Assembly (NCBI GenBank): GCA_041485845.1
Contig: JBGPKH010000348.1
Location: 1-9,309, forward strand
DNA length: 9,309 bases
DNA from: OMOG01 sp041485845
Lineage (GTDB): Bacteria > Acidobacteriota > Terriglobia > Bryobacterales > Bryobacteraceae
Direction: 5' to 3'
The notes below the pieces were generated by a model, which worked only from the letters and a program-made list of their open reading frames with translations, searched no databases and was not told the DNA's origin. The position numbers and the translations under genes were made by a program. Below, in pieces: positions 1 to 6,984 of the stretch (position 1 is the stretch's first letter; every line of letters starts with the position of its first letter).

Positions 1-427
1 CAGGAAATTGCGGTGTCCACGACGGGCGGCGGGCAGCCGCGCTGGCGGAAGGACGGCAAAGAACTCTACTACCGCTCCGAAGACAACATCATGGCGGTGG
101 ACATCAAGACAGGCGCGAAACTGGAGGCCGGCATCCCGCATTCGTTGTTTTTCGCCCCCGCTTCGGAATGCGCAAGTGCGGGTCCCTACCCGCCATTTGT
201 TGGCGGCCGCGCCGGATGGACAGCGCTTCCTCCTCCGATTTCCCTCGGGCCTCAACACGCGCAGCTCCTCAGTCGGCAACCTGGCCGTGCCGGAAGCGCC
301 TTTTTTGGTGTCCGCGAGCCCTTCGGTCGCCGGTGGACGGGGCGGCGGTGGGGCCCCTGGCGCCGGCTTGACCGGCCTCACCGTGATCCAACATTGGCCT
401 TCAGGGACCGGAAAGGGGAACAAATGA
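1..427 (+). CDS. C-terminal end of a PD40 propeller protein (probably a receptor kinase), apparent frameshift
   Basis: The start lies outside the window. Frame 1 from base 1 reads a typical PD40 blade (GGGQPRWRKDGKELYY, then NIMAVDIKTG) up to SLF near base 150. The continuation is in frame 2: after VPTRHLLAAAPDGQRFLLRF comes a Gly-rich linker and LTVIQHWPSGTGKGNK, stop at 425-427. This matches the end of the downstream kinase (YAVSADGKRILTF ... SITVATNWAAALKK). Removing one base around the T5 run (148-152) or C5 run (155-159) gives one continuous ending, SLFSPPLRNAQVRVPTRHLL. So the gene is either truly frameshifted or carries a one-base sequencing or assembly error. The frame-2 stop overlaps the kinase ATG by four bases, which supports frame 2 as the real ending. 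By analogy the missing N-terminal part is a kinase, but only propeller is visible here. Confidence 0.7.
   Translation, partial: RKLRCPRRAAGSRAGGRTAKNSTTAPKTTSWRWTSRQARNWRPASRIRCFSPPLRNAQVRVPTRHLLAAAPDGQRFLLRFPSGLNTRSSSVGNLAVPEAPFLVSASPSVAGGRGGGGAPGAGLTGLTVIQHWPSGTGKGNK
413..427 (+). promoter_or_regulatory. RBS and ATGA stop/start overlap fixing the kinase start
   Basis: AAGGGGA at 413-419 lies four bases before ATG at 424-426. That ATG overlaps the TGA (425-427) of the upstream frame. The arrangement suggests translational coupling. It argues against the longer in-frame ATG-less extension back to base 13, whose first 137 residues do not resemble a kinase N-terminus. Confidence 0.75.
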
Positions 428-3285
428 GCGGACAAACCCTGGCGCCGGGCGCCCGCCTGGGGCCCTACCAGATTCTGGAAACGGTGGGCGCGGGCGGCAT
501 GGGTGAAGTCTACAAGGCGCTGGATACGCGTCTGGAACGCGTGGTCGCGATCAAGCTGCTCATTCGGCAATGGGCGGAGGACGGCGAAATGCGCCAGCGA
601 TTCGAGCGCGAGGCGCAGATCATCGCGTCGCTGAGCCATCCCAACATCTGCGTGCTGTACGACATCGGCCAACAGGACGGCGTCACCTTCCTGGTGATGG
701 AGTACCTGGAAGGCGAATCGCTGGCGACTCGCCTGGAGCGCGGCGCGCTGGAAGTGACCGAGGCCCTGAAGATCGCCATCGCCATCGCGGACGGGCTGGA
801 CAAGGCCCACCGGCACGGCGTGGTGCATCGCGATCTGAAACCCGGCAACGTGGTGGTGACCGCCGGCGGGCCGAAGCTGCTGGATTTCGGTTTGGCCAAG
901 CGGGAAGGCGCGGTTTCCGGCCGGGACAGCAGCCGCCCTACCACTGTGAACCGCCTGGGCGGGCCGCATTCCCACGCGCCGACCCTGACCAATCTCACCG
1001 TGCCCGGCGCCGTGATGGGGACTCTGCAGTACATGGCGCCCGAACAGATGGCAGGGGACGAAGCCGACGCGCGAACCGACATCTTCGCATTCGGCGCCAT
1101 GCTCCACGAAATGATCACCGGCAGGAAGGCGTTCGAGGGCAAGAGCAAGATCCTGCTGATGTCGGCGATTGCCACCGCGCATCCCGAGCCGCTTTCGAGC
1201 GTGCAGCCCGCCGTGCCCAAGACGCTGGACCATGTGGTGAAAACCTGCCTGGCCAAGGATCCCGCGGACCGGTGGCAAAGCACGCGGGACCTGCTGGCCG
1301 AGTTGGAATGGGTGGCCGGGGCGGGAGCGGAGGACGCCGGCGGGACGGGTCCGGCCGCGGCCGCCCCCGCGCGGCGAAGTCGCGGGAAACTCTCCTGGAT
1401 TCCGCTGGCGGCCGCGGTGGCGCTGGCGGCCACGGCGCTGCCGGCGGCGATGTATTTTCGCGGCCCGCGGGCGGAAGAGGAGTTCCGCATCCGGATACCC
1501 ATGGCCGGGAGCGCGCAGACCTTTGATAATTTCAATGGCGGTCCGAATGGGGACCGCGTCGTGGCCGGGACCAATTTCGCGGTCTCACCGGACGGCCGAT
1601 GGATGGCGTATCTCGCCAAGTTCGCGGCTCCTCCAGAACCCTATTCTCTGTATGTCCGCCCCATTGGCAAGGTGACGCCCCAAAAACTGCTCGCCATCGA
1701 AGACGGGACGACCCACGGCGCACAACTGTTCTGGTCCGCCGACAGCCGCTTCATCGGATTTGTCACGCGGGGGAAACTCAAGAAGATCGAAGTTTCGGGC
1801 GGGCCGCCGCAGGACATCTGCGACGCGACGAATTTCTTCGGGGCCGCGTGGAACCGGGAAGGCGCCATCCTGTTCGGTTCCAGCGAGGGGTTGTTCCGCG
1901 TGTCGGGAGAAGGCGGCAAACCCCAGGCGGTCACCACCGTGGGGCCAGGGGAGGCGGGGCATTACTGGCCGCACTTCCTGCCCGACGGACAGCACTTTCT
2001 CTATACGGCCTGGAACGGGGATGCGGCCAAGCGGACGGTGTTCGTGGGAGCGCTCGGATCCAAGGAAAGAACGCCGGTGCTGGCCGCTGAATCCAACGCG
2101 GGCTACGCGGCTCCGGGGTTCCTGGTGTTTCACCGGGGCAACGCGGTGTACGCGCAGCCGTTCGACTGGAAGAAGCCGGCATTGTCGGGCGAACCGGCGC
2201 GGGTCGCGGATGAAGTCTCCTTCGTCGCCTCGAACGGGTGGGGCGATTTCGCGGTCACGCCGGGCGGCGTGCTGGCGTACTTTCAGAACACCACCGCGGG
2301 GAGTACGAACACGGATAATACCTTCGAGTTTCAACTGGACTGGATCGATCGCGGGGGCAGGGTGCTCGACACGCCGGGTCCGGCCGGAATCTATCGCGGA
2401 ATCGAGGCTTCGCCGGACGGCAAGCGCATCGCCGCGCATCGCCACGCGGCCGCCGGCGGCGACATCATCGTGATCGAACCGCGCGGGTCGACCACCAGCC
2501 TGACTTTCGACGCGTCGCGCCATAACTCGTCGCCAATCTGGTCGCCCAACGGCGATCGCATCGCCTATGCCGCGCTGGCAAAGGGCAAGTGGGGGCTGTA
2601 CCAAAACCTCTCCAGCGGATCGGGGACGGAAGAGCTTCTCTACGAATCGGAACTCCCCAAGGCGCCCATGTCGTGGTCGCCCGATGGAAAGCGGATCGTG
2701 TTTTGGACGAACGACCCCAAGAACGGCGGCGATCTCTGGGTTCTGACGCTCGAAGACAAGAAAGCGGCGCCGCTGATCTCCTCGCCATTCAATGAGACGC
2801 GCGGGCAGATCTCGCCGGACGGCAAGTGGATTGCTTACACCTCCAACTCGACCGGGCGGAACGAGGTCTACGTGCAGCCGTTCCCCGCCGGCAGCGGCCG
2901 TTACCAGATCTCGTTTCACGGCGGCGATTGGCCGCGGTGGCGAGGTGACGGCAAGGAGCTTTTCTACCATGCGATCGCGACGGCGCCGGATGCTCCGTCG
3001 GCGAATTCGTTGTTTCGCGGCGGATCGCTGTTGTCGGCCGCGGTGACCGTGAAGGGCGGGGTCTTTGAGCCGGAAAGCCCCAAGGAGATTGTCCGGACCC
3101 TGGGCGTAAACGAACCGCACAGCGGCGGGGATTACCAGATGTACGCCGTGTCGGCCGACGGCAAGCGGATCCTGACCTTTCAACTCGTCACCGCTTCCGG
3201 GGCCGCCCCGGGTGACACCGGGGGGGCCGAGCCGCCCTTGAGCATCACGGTGGCGACGAACTGGGCGGCGGCGTTGAAGAAGTAG
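424..3285 (+). CDS. Receptor Ser/Thr protein kinase with PD40 (TolB/WD40-like) propeller sensor
   Basis: A 953-residue PknB-type (Hanks) kinase anchored in the inner membrane. The cytoplasmic kinase domain (about 15-290) has the glycine loop GAGGMGEVY (22-30), ATP-anchoring K44, probable helix-C E63, catalytic HRDLKPGN (135-142), DFG (154-156) and APE (205-207), so it should be active. The DFG-APE segment is about 50 residues, long for the family and rich in Ser/Thr, so it may hold autophosphorylation sites. An Ala/Pro/Gly linker leads to one membrane helix (about 325-345). The rest, about 600 residues, should lie in the periplasm and carries at least nine PD40 blades with SPDG/SADG-type motifs near residues 388, 438, 519, 662, 706, 751, 796, 839 and 909. 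The likely job is to sense an extracellular ligand or protein and phosphorylate cytoplasmic targets. Neither ligand nor target can be read from the sequence. The start at 424 is supported by the RBS and ATGA overlap. Confidence 0.93.
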   Translation: MSGQTLAPGARLGPYQILETVGAGGMGEVYKALDTRLERVVAIKLLIRQWAEDGEMRQRFEREAQIIASLSHPNICVLYDIGQQDGVTFLVMEYLEGESLATRLERGALEVTEALKIAIAIADGLDKAHRHGVVHRDLKPGNVVVTAGGPKLLDFGLAKREGAVSGRDSSRPTTVNRLGGPHSHAPTLTNLTVPGAVMGTLQYMAPEQMAGDEADARTDIFAFGAMLHEMITGRKAFEGKSKILLMSAIATAHPEPLSSVQPAVPKTLDHVVKTCLAKDPADRWQSTRDLLAELEWVAGAGAEDAGGTGPAAAAPARRSRGKLSWIPLAAAVALAATALPAAMYFRGPRAEEEFRIRIPMAGSAQTFDNFNGGPNGDRVVAGTNFAVSPDGRWMAYLAKFAAPPEPYSLYVRPIGKVTPQKLLAIEDGTTHGAQLFWSADSRFIGFVTRGKLKKIEVSGGPPQDICDATNFFGAAWNREGAILFGSSEGLFRVSGEGGKPQAVTTVGPGEAGHYWPHFLPDGQHFLYTAWNGDAAKRTVFVGALGSKERTPVLAAESNAGYAAPGFLVFHRGNAVYAQPFDWKKPALSGEPARVADEVSFVASNGWGDFAVTPGGVLAYFQNTTAGSTNTDNTFEFQLDWIDRGGRVLDTPGPAGIYRGIEASPDGKRIAAHRHAAAGGDIIVIEPRGSTTSLTFDASRHNSSPIWSPNGDRIAYAALAKGKWGLYQNLSSGSGTEELLYESELPKAPMSWSPDGKRIVFWTNDPKNGGDLWVLTLEDKKAAPLISSPFNETRGQISPDGKWIAYTSNSTGRNEVYVQPFPAGSGRYQISFHGGDWPRWRGDGKELFYHAIATAPDAPSANSLFRGGSLLSAAVTVKGGVFEPESPKEIVRTLGVNEPHSGGDYQMYAVSADGKRILTFQLVTASGAAPGDTGGAEPPLSITVATNWAAALKK

Positions 3286-3294
3286 GGCGGATCC

Positions 3295-3320
3295 CCCTGG
3301 TCGCCCCCACACAACCAGGG
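3295..3320 (+). terminator. Hairpin after the kinase stop (terminator-like, no T-tract)
   Basis: CCCTGGT (3295-3301) pairs perfectly with ACCAGGG (3314-3320) around a 12-base C-rich loop, starting ten bases after the kinase stop codon. No run of T follows on either strand, so it may stabilise the mRNA 3' end or act with Rho rather than be an intrinsic terminator. Confidence 0.4.
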
Positions 3321-3334
3321 ATGGCCGCGCCACT

Positions 3335-3501
3335 AAGGCGTCACGGAAGAATAACCTGGACAGTAACCAGTAACCAGATCTCACCGCGGAGAAACGGAGA
3401 CGCGGAGATTTGCGCGGAGAAGAAACAGGGAGAGGAGAGCAAGCGGATTCGCGTGAATTGGCGGTCGCGACTTGCAGTCGGGTTCGAGAACGCGGAGCGA
3501 G
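3335..3501 (+). repeat. Dispersed direct repeat, copy A
   Basis: Bases 3335-3501 match 9150-9309 in the same orientation. The differences I count by eye are one extra 7-base unit in this copy (GTAACCA twice, against once in copy B), two adjacent mismatches in the CACCG..GAGAAACGG part, and one T/C change near the right end. The element contains three GCGGAGA motifs and purine-rich runs and has no protein-like ORF. The left border looks real because the sequences diverge upstream of AAGGCGTCACGG. The right border cannot be set because copy B reaches the window end. Confidence 0.93.
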
Positions 3502-3515
3502 CGGAGGAGCGCAGT

Positions 3516-3540
3516 CCTGGGCGCGGCAGCGTGTCCCAGG
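3516..3540. other. Hairpin, 6-bp stem plus inner 3-bp stem
   Basis: CCTGGG (3516-3521) pairs with CCCAGG (3535-3540). Inside it CGC (3522-3524) can pair with GCG (3529-3531), leaving a GGCA loop and a TGT bulge. It lies just right of the proven part of repeat copy A and may belong to that repeat. It lies about 190 bases downstream of the GT9 stop, far for a terminator, and has no T-tract in that direction. Confidence 0.35.
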
Positions 3541-3606
3541 GCGAAACGGTCAAGTTATTTTTGCGCGCGCTAAGTACAGATGCAGAGGAGAACGCTGCTC
3601 GGGGGT

Positions 3607-3752
3607 GCGGCGGGGCGCCCTAGCCTGGCGAGCGGGTCGCGGTGCAGCGGATCGGTCAGGAATTCGGCGTGTAACGCGGGTTTACGGCGCGGCGGGGCGT
3701 CCTAGCGACCGGGTCGCGGTCCAGCGGATCGGTCAGGAATTCCGCGTGTAAC
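3607..3752. repeat. Two tandem 64-69 bp units overlapping the 3' end of the GT9 gene
   Basis: Unit 1 (3607-3675) and unit 2 (3689-3752) are separated by 13 bases. Both start GCGGCGGGGCG and end with a GAATTC-containing segment plus GTGTAAC. They differ by a 5-base indel and four substitutions that I can see. Unit 2 contains the last six codons and stop of the GT9 gene (Y-T-R-N-S-stop with its preceding base context). Unit 1 contains the equivalent bases reading Y-T-P-N-S-stop. This looks like an old duplication of the gene's 3' end and following sequence. Confidence 0.85.
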
Positions 3753-4503
3753 TCGCCACCCGGACATTCGGCCCTCGCGGCGCCCACACTGCCGGATCGG
3801 TTGGCCCGAAGATGGCCAGCACCGGGGTTCCGACAGCCGCCGCGAGATGCGTGATCCCGGAATCGTTGCCGACATACAGCCGGGCCCGCGCCAGCCAGCA
3901 CGCAAGCTGGTAGAGATCGTCGATGCGCACGGCGTCCGCGAGGTTTGGATCTTGGGGACCGGCACACCAACGTACGGGCATAATTCGCTCCAGCCGGTTC
4001 GCCAGGTCACGAAACTTTTCGAGCGGCCAGTTCTTTTTCGGGCTGCCGGAGAACGGGTGGATCACAGCGAATCCCTCGCGGGAGACGCCGCAAGGCACTC
4101 TTGGAATCCCGTCGCTGGCGCAGTGGGTGATGGAACTCACCTGCTTCAAATAGAAATCGGTGGCGTGAAGACCGGCGCCTTCAGACGGCAGCGCCGGAAA
4201 GAAGTGAAACGGAAACCCGAGCTTTTCCACGGACTGCCGGAACTCGGGCCGGTTCGTTCCATACCAGGAGACCACCGAGTCAAAGCGGCGCAACTCGGTC
4301 AGCAGGCGCTCGGGAGGTTCCGTGACCCCGAGCAGATCCAGCCCGGTGGATGGAATCGCGCGCGCCCGATTGGCGAATCGCACCAACGGAACATTAGCCG
4401 GCGCCGCCCAGACCTCCAGGTAATCGGCTGCCAGGCACTGGATGGCAGGGAGGGAAACGATGAAATCGCCGATGGCTCCGGGCCGGATCACGAGTCTGCG
4501 CAC
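3733..4503 (-). CDS. Glycosyltransferase family 9 (heptosyltransferase-like)
   Basis: A 256-residue protein of the GT9 family, whose members transfer heptose or a related sugar from a nucleotide-sugar donor during lipopolysaccharide or surface glycan synthesis at the inner face of the membrane. The N-terminal motif RPGAIGDFIVSLPAIQCL (7-24) has Asp13 where E. coli WaaC has its catalytic base. The C-terminal donor-binding half has IHPFSGSPKKNWPLEKF (148-164) and YVGNDSGITHLAAAVGTP (210-227) followed by FGPTDPAVW. The protein is shorter than the roughly 320-350 residues of WaaC/WaaF, but both halves are present. The start is uncertain: GTG at 4503 gives the family-like MRRLVIRPG, while an in-frame GTG at 4536 would add 11 residues; neither has a good RBS. 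The open frame continues to 5055, but that extension is Ser/Pro/Arg-rich and not family-like. No other glycan genes lie nearby, so the acceptor is unknown. The last codons lie inside a tandem duplication. Confidence 0.88.
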   Translation of the reverse strand: MRRLVIRPGAIGDFIVSLPAIQCLAADYLEVWAAPANVPLVRFANRARAIPSTGLDLLGVTEPPERLLTELRRFDSVVSWYGTNRPEFRQSVEKLGFPFHFFPALPSEGAGLHATDFYLKQVSSITHCASDGIPRVPCGVSREGFAVIHPFSGSPKKNWPLEKFRDLANRLERIMPVRWCAGPQDPNLADAVRIDDLYQLACWLARARLYVGNDSGITHLAAAVGTPVLAIFGPTDPAVWAPRGPNVRVASYTRNS

Positions 4504-5305
4504 ACTCGCTTTTTTACCACAGAACAGGATGTCCACTACCCGTTTTATCCACAGCAAATTCACCGGAATGGCCCTGTAATCCATTCGAAACAAACGTAAT
4601 AAATATCGAGGAAAATCGGTTCTTTCGCACACAAAAGGTGTTGACCAAAATCGCTTCCGGGAGCATAGTGAGAGAGGTTCCAAGAGGTTTGAGGAACAGC
4701 AAGCCTCCGGAAACGTAGCGGACCAGGAACGATGATCCATAGCTGAAACACTAGCGATAGAAAACGGCTGCGGGGAGCGAGAGGAAATCGGGCGGGTTCG
4801 GAAGGCGGGCCGACAGGCTGCGAGTCCAGTTGAACGCTTTGATCCGGAGGGAGGTAAGATTCCCGAAGGGGAGTGGAGGCTGGAGGAGAGGTCAGTCGAG
4901 CGAGTCGGTGAGATTGCAACGGGCCAGAAGCAACGAAGTGGCCGGAATCGGGGCGAACCGGTTTCGGTAGCGGAGCAGAAAGGCCGAACGGGCAGAGGAA
5001 CCGGCTGGCTGGGAAGCGAAGTGGTAGGCCAGGGGCTTTGACCCCGGAATGGCATCCGCGAAGGCGGAGGTCGTTGCGGGCGAGCGAAAGGCCGTCACGA
5101 GCATCCGGTCCCGAGCAGGAGAGTAAGCTGCGACGCGCAAGGAGGCGTTGATCCAGTGTCTGCCGAAAGCAGGCGCCGGGGAGCCGAGAGGCATAGCGTA
5201 CGGCGCTCCTGTTTGCAGTGCTCAGTGCCGTGCATGCCGGTGGTGAGCCAGGCTGGAAATCAGGTCACTTGGAACCATTTTTTTGGGCGGGGGGCCTGAA
5301 AGGGC
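4504..5305. other. Gene-free, purine-rich block; candidate structured RNA or degenerate element
   Basis: About 800 bp between the GT9 start and the sigma-54 regulator stop with no ORF I can accept as a protein. Minus-strand frames are open but read Ser/Pro/Arg/Leu-rich sequence without domains, as expected from a pyrimidine-rich strand. By hand count 200 of 300 bases at 4681-4980 are A or G on the + strand, and the bias continues to about 5100. Local hairpins include GGGG/CCCC at 5032-5045, CCGC/GCGG with a GAAG loop at 5056-5067, and GTTCC/GGAAC at 4677-4697. Bases 4505-4640 are more AT-rich and probably hold the GT9 promoter. I have an unverified impression that similar meaningless translations recur as hypothetical proteins in other genomes, which would fit a conserved non-coding element. 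Confidence 0.5.
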
Positions 5306-6859
5306 TCAAGCGTTTCGCAACCGTGCGAGCAAGGCTGCATTCACCTTGGCTTTCACCGTGCGCCGGTCCAACTCCAACTTGCGCGCCGTCTCCTCGTAGC
5401 TGCCGGTCCGGCTGTAGACGATGGTGACGTACCGCGAGAGCAGATCGTCGGCCGTCAGCCGCCCGGCGCGGGCTTGCTGTGCGAACTCCGCCACGGGATC
5501 TTCGGCCGCGCTGCGCGACGGGCGATAGTTGCGGCGGATCAGCACGTTTTTGATGCACTGTTCCAATTCGCGATAGTTCCCCGGCCACTCATACTCCGGC
5601 CCCAGGTTGCGTTCGATCCACTGCATCACTTCGCGCGCGAGCTCCTCCCCTTCCTGTCCCGCCACGCGCCGCGCCATGTAGAACACCAGTTCGCGGAGCA
5701 CTCCCGGGGAATCCGCCAGTTGGTCGGCCATCGAAGGCGTGGCGACCTGGTCCGAGCAGAGCCGATAGTACAAGTCTTCGCGGAACCGGCCTTGCTTCAT
5801 GGCCACGCCGAGATCGCGATTCGTAGCGGTGATCAGTTTGCCGTGGAACTGCCGTCCCGCGGTATCGCCCACCGGATGAAACGTGCGCGTCTCGATCACC
5901 CGCAGCAGCTTCACCTGAATGGACGGATCCAGGTCGCCCAGTTCATCGAGGAAGACCGAGCCGGACTCGGGACAGGTTTCGAGCCAGCCCTTGCGATCGG
6001 CCAAGGCCCCGGTAAAGGCGCCGCGGCGGTGTCCGAAGAGCTCCGATTCCACGAGCGTGGGGGAGAGCGCGGAGATGTTGATCGGAAAAAACGATTCCGT
6101 GTTGTCGTTGGCGAACGCCAGGCGCAGCTCGTCAAACGTCGCATAGCGGGATTCCGCGATGGCTCGGGCGGCCAGCTCCTTGCCGGTTCCCGAGGGCCCG
6201 GTGATCAGGGTGGCGAACTCGCCCATGCGGGCGTAGAGTGTGCGCCGGTACCGGCGCATGTCATGCGTGAAGATGGATTGCCAGACGGAAGCGCGGAGGC
6301 GCGCCGCCGGCATGGAACTGCCGATGATATCGCGAAAGACGTACTCGAACGCGCGTTGGATCTGGCGGTAGCAGGCGAAGGTGTGGCGCGGGTCATGGCC
6401 GGTTGGAAAGCGGACGCCGTCGATGGCGAAGAAGTGGCGCCAGTCGGCGAGAAAGTTCGCATAGAACCGCCACCGGCCCGCAACGGGCTTAGCCGGGTCA
6501 TTTCCCGCCGAATCCGGACCGAAGCCCGCATCATAGAAGCTGCGGTAGTAGCGCGTGTAGAGCAGGTGCAGCACGGCGTCTTCGTAGAGCACGAGGTCGT
6601 GCTCGCGCGCCGGCGCGCCTTCCCGCAGCCCTTCGCGGAGTTGTTCGGCCACCGGTTCGAGCCGGCGCAGGATGCGCCACACATTCTCGCGCGGCCCGGG
6701 TTGCTCGACGCGATAGCTCCAGACCGGTTCGCCTTCCACGAATTCGCCGCCCAGCACGGCGCGCTCGAATGCCACCCGCTCGGTGAGGAAGGGGTTGCAG
6801 TATGCCAATTGGGAGACGGCCCGCAGCAATTCCCGCTGTGCACCAGAAAGGAATGCCAT
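5306..6859 (-). CDS. Sigma-54 interacting transcriptional activator (AAA+, GAFTGA) with a non-receiver N-terminal domain
   Basis: A 517-residue bacterial enhancer-binding protein that uses ATP hydrolysis to open promoters held by RpoN RNA polymerase. The AAA+ core has Walker A GPSGTGKE (221-228), the sigma-54 contact loop GAFTGA (280-285) within ESELFGHRRGAFTGA, Walker B VFLDELGD (302-309), sensor I TATNRD (344-349), arginine-finger segment FREDLYYRL (359-367) and sensor II WPGNYREL (425-432). The C-terminus (about 485-513) looks like a helix-turn-helix: SYEETARKLELDRRTVKAKV. Residues 1-210 are not a response-regulator receiver, and I see no PAS or GAF signature; the region is rich in aromatic residues and Arg (YTRYYRSFYDAGFG, RFYANFLADWRHFF) and presumably senses a signal. 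There is no partner kinase nearby and no obvious -24/-12 promoter in the window, so targets are unknown. The ATG at 6859 has no clear RBS and sits beside an inverted repeat. Confidence 0.92.
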   Translation of the reverse strand: MAFLSGAQRELLRAVSQLAYCNPFLTERVAFERAVLGGEFVEGEPVWSYRVEQPGPRENVWRILRRLEPVAEQLREGLREGAPAREHDLVLYEDAVLHLLYTRYYRSFYDAGFGPDSAGNDPAKPVAGRWRFYANFLADWRHFFAIDGVRFPTGHDPRHTFACYRQIQRAFEYVFRDIIGSSMPAARLRASVWQSIFTHDMRRYRRTLYARMGEFATLITGPSGTGKELAARAIAESRYATFDELRLAFANDNTESFFPINISALSPTLVESELFGHRRGAFTGALADRKGWLETCPESGSVFLDELGDLDPSIQVKLLRVIETRTFHPVGDTAGRQFHGKLITATNRDLGVAMKQGRFREDLYYRLCSDQVATPSMADQLADSPGVLRELVFYMARRVAGQEGEELAREVMQWIERNLGPEYEWPGNYRELEQCIKNVLIRRNYRPSRSAAEDPVAEFAQQARAGRLTADDLLSRYVTIVYSRTGSYEETARKLELDRRTVKAKVNAALLARLRNA

Positions 6860-6861
6860 AT

Positions 6862-6876
6862 GTACATTGATTGTAC
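6862..6876. promoter_or_regulatory. Inverted repeat beside the sigma-54 regulator start; possible autoregulatory operator
   Basis: GTACA (6862-6866) and TGTAC (6872-6876) form a 5-bp inverted repeat with a 5-base spacer, only two bases upstream of the ATG at 6857-6859 (minus strand). On the minus strand it includes TACAAT, one base from a consensus -10 box, about ten bases before the ATG, with no good -35. If that were the promoter the mRNA would be almost leaderless, which would fit the missing RBS. The short dyad could also be chance. Confidence 0.35.
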
Positions 6877-6897
6877 TGCGCTCTTGACCGCTCCCTC

Positions 6898-6954
6898 ACG
6901 GTCGCGGCTCTGTTAAGGGGTCGCGGCCCTGTTACGGGGTCGCGGCTCTGTTAC
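6898..6954 (+). repeat. Three tandem 19-bp repeats upstream of the sigma-54 regulator
   Basis: Units at 6898-6916, 6917-6935 and 6936-6954 follow the consensus GGGGTCGCGGCTCTGTTAC. The first differs at its two ends and the second has C for T in GGCCC. They occupy the 125-bp spacer between the MerR stop and the regulator start, 40-100 bases upstream of that start, where activator or repressor sites would sit. They may equally be a dispersed intergenic repeat, since CTCCCTCACGGTCGCGG just to the left is of similar style. Confidence 0.85.
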
Positions 6955-6963
6955 GGAGCCGCG
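6941..6963. terminator. GC-rich hairpin downstream of the MerR gene
   Basis: CGCGGCTC (6941-6948) pairs perfectly with GAGCCGCG (6956-6963) around a 7-base loop. It starts 21 bases after the MerR stop in the direction of transcription and is built from the last 19-bp repeat and the bases next to it. There is no T-tract, so it is only terminator-like. It may separate MerR from the sigma-54 regulator transcript. Confidence 0.4.
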
Positions 6964-6984
6964 CGCGTGAGCCAGCGGTCCAGA

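Larger units (their letters stand above)
3286..3732. other. Gene-free stretch between the kinase and GT9 genes, filled with repeats
   Basis: These 447 bp separate two genes that converge (kinase on +, GT9 on -). No ORF here looks like a protein. The stretch holds a 7-bp hairpin just after the kinase stop, dispersed repeat copy A, a second hairpin, and two diverged copies of a 64-69 bp unit, the second of which runs into the GT9 coding region. No convincing intrinsic terminator with a T-tract was found for either gene. Confidence 0.75.

Noticed and set aside
13..423. Longer kinase with 137 extra N-terminal residues starting near base 13
   Set aside because: The frame is open by chance; after the first 46 residues it reads frame-shifted propeller tail, and the ATG at 424 has an RBS, an ATGA overlap and a family-like N-terminus.
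1585..3384. 599-residue minus-strand ORF antisense to the kinase
   Set aside because: No motifs, composition of a GC-rich shadow, and the opposite strand encodes a clear kinase-propeller protein.
3335..3501. Insertion sequence or CRISPR array at the dispersed repeat
   Set aside because: No transposase, no terminal inverted repeats, and the short GCGGAGA motifs are not regularly spaced with unique spacers.
4504..5055. N-terminal extension of the GT9 protein to an ATG at 5055
   Set aside because: The extra 184 residues are Ser/Pro/Arg-rich with no domain, and the GT9 motif with its catalytic Asp starts right after the GTG at 4503.
5240..5284. Plus-strand intrinsic terminator ending in the T7 run at 5278-5284
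   Set aside because: The T-run is real, but the bases before it give only a weak, interrupted stem (GTGA/TCAC with inner CTG/CAG) ending about ten bases away, so I could not support a terminator.
5474..6916. 480-residue plus-strand ORF antisense to the sigma-54 activator
   Set aside because: Shadow of a gene whose AAA+ motifs are all intact on the minus strand.
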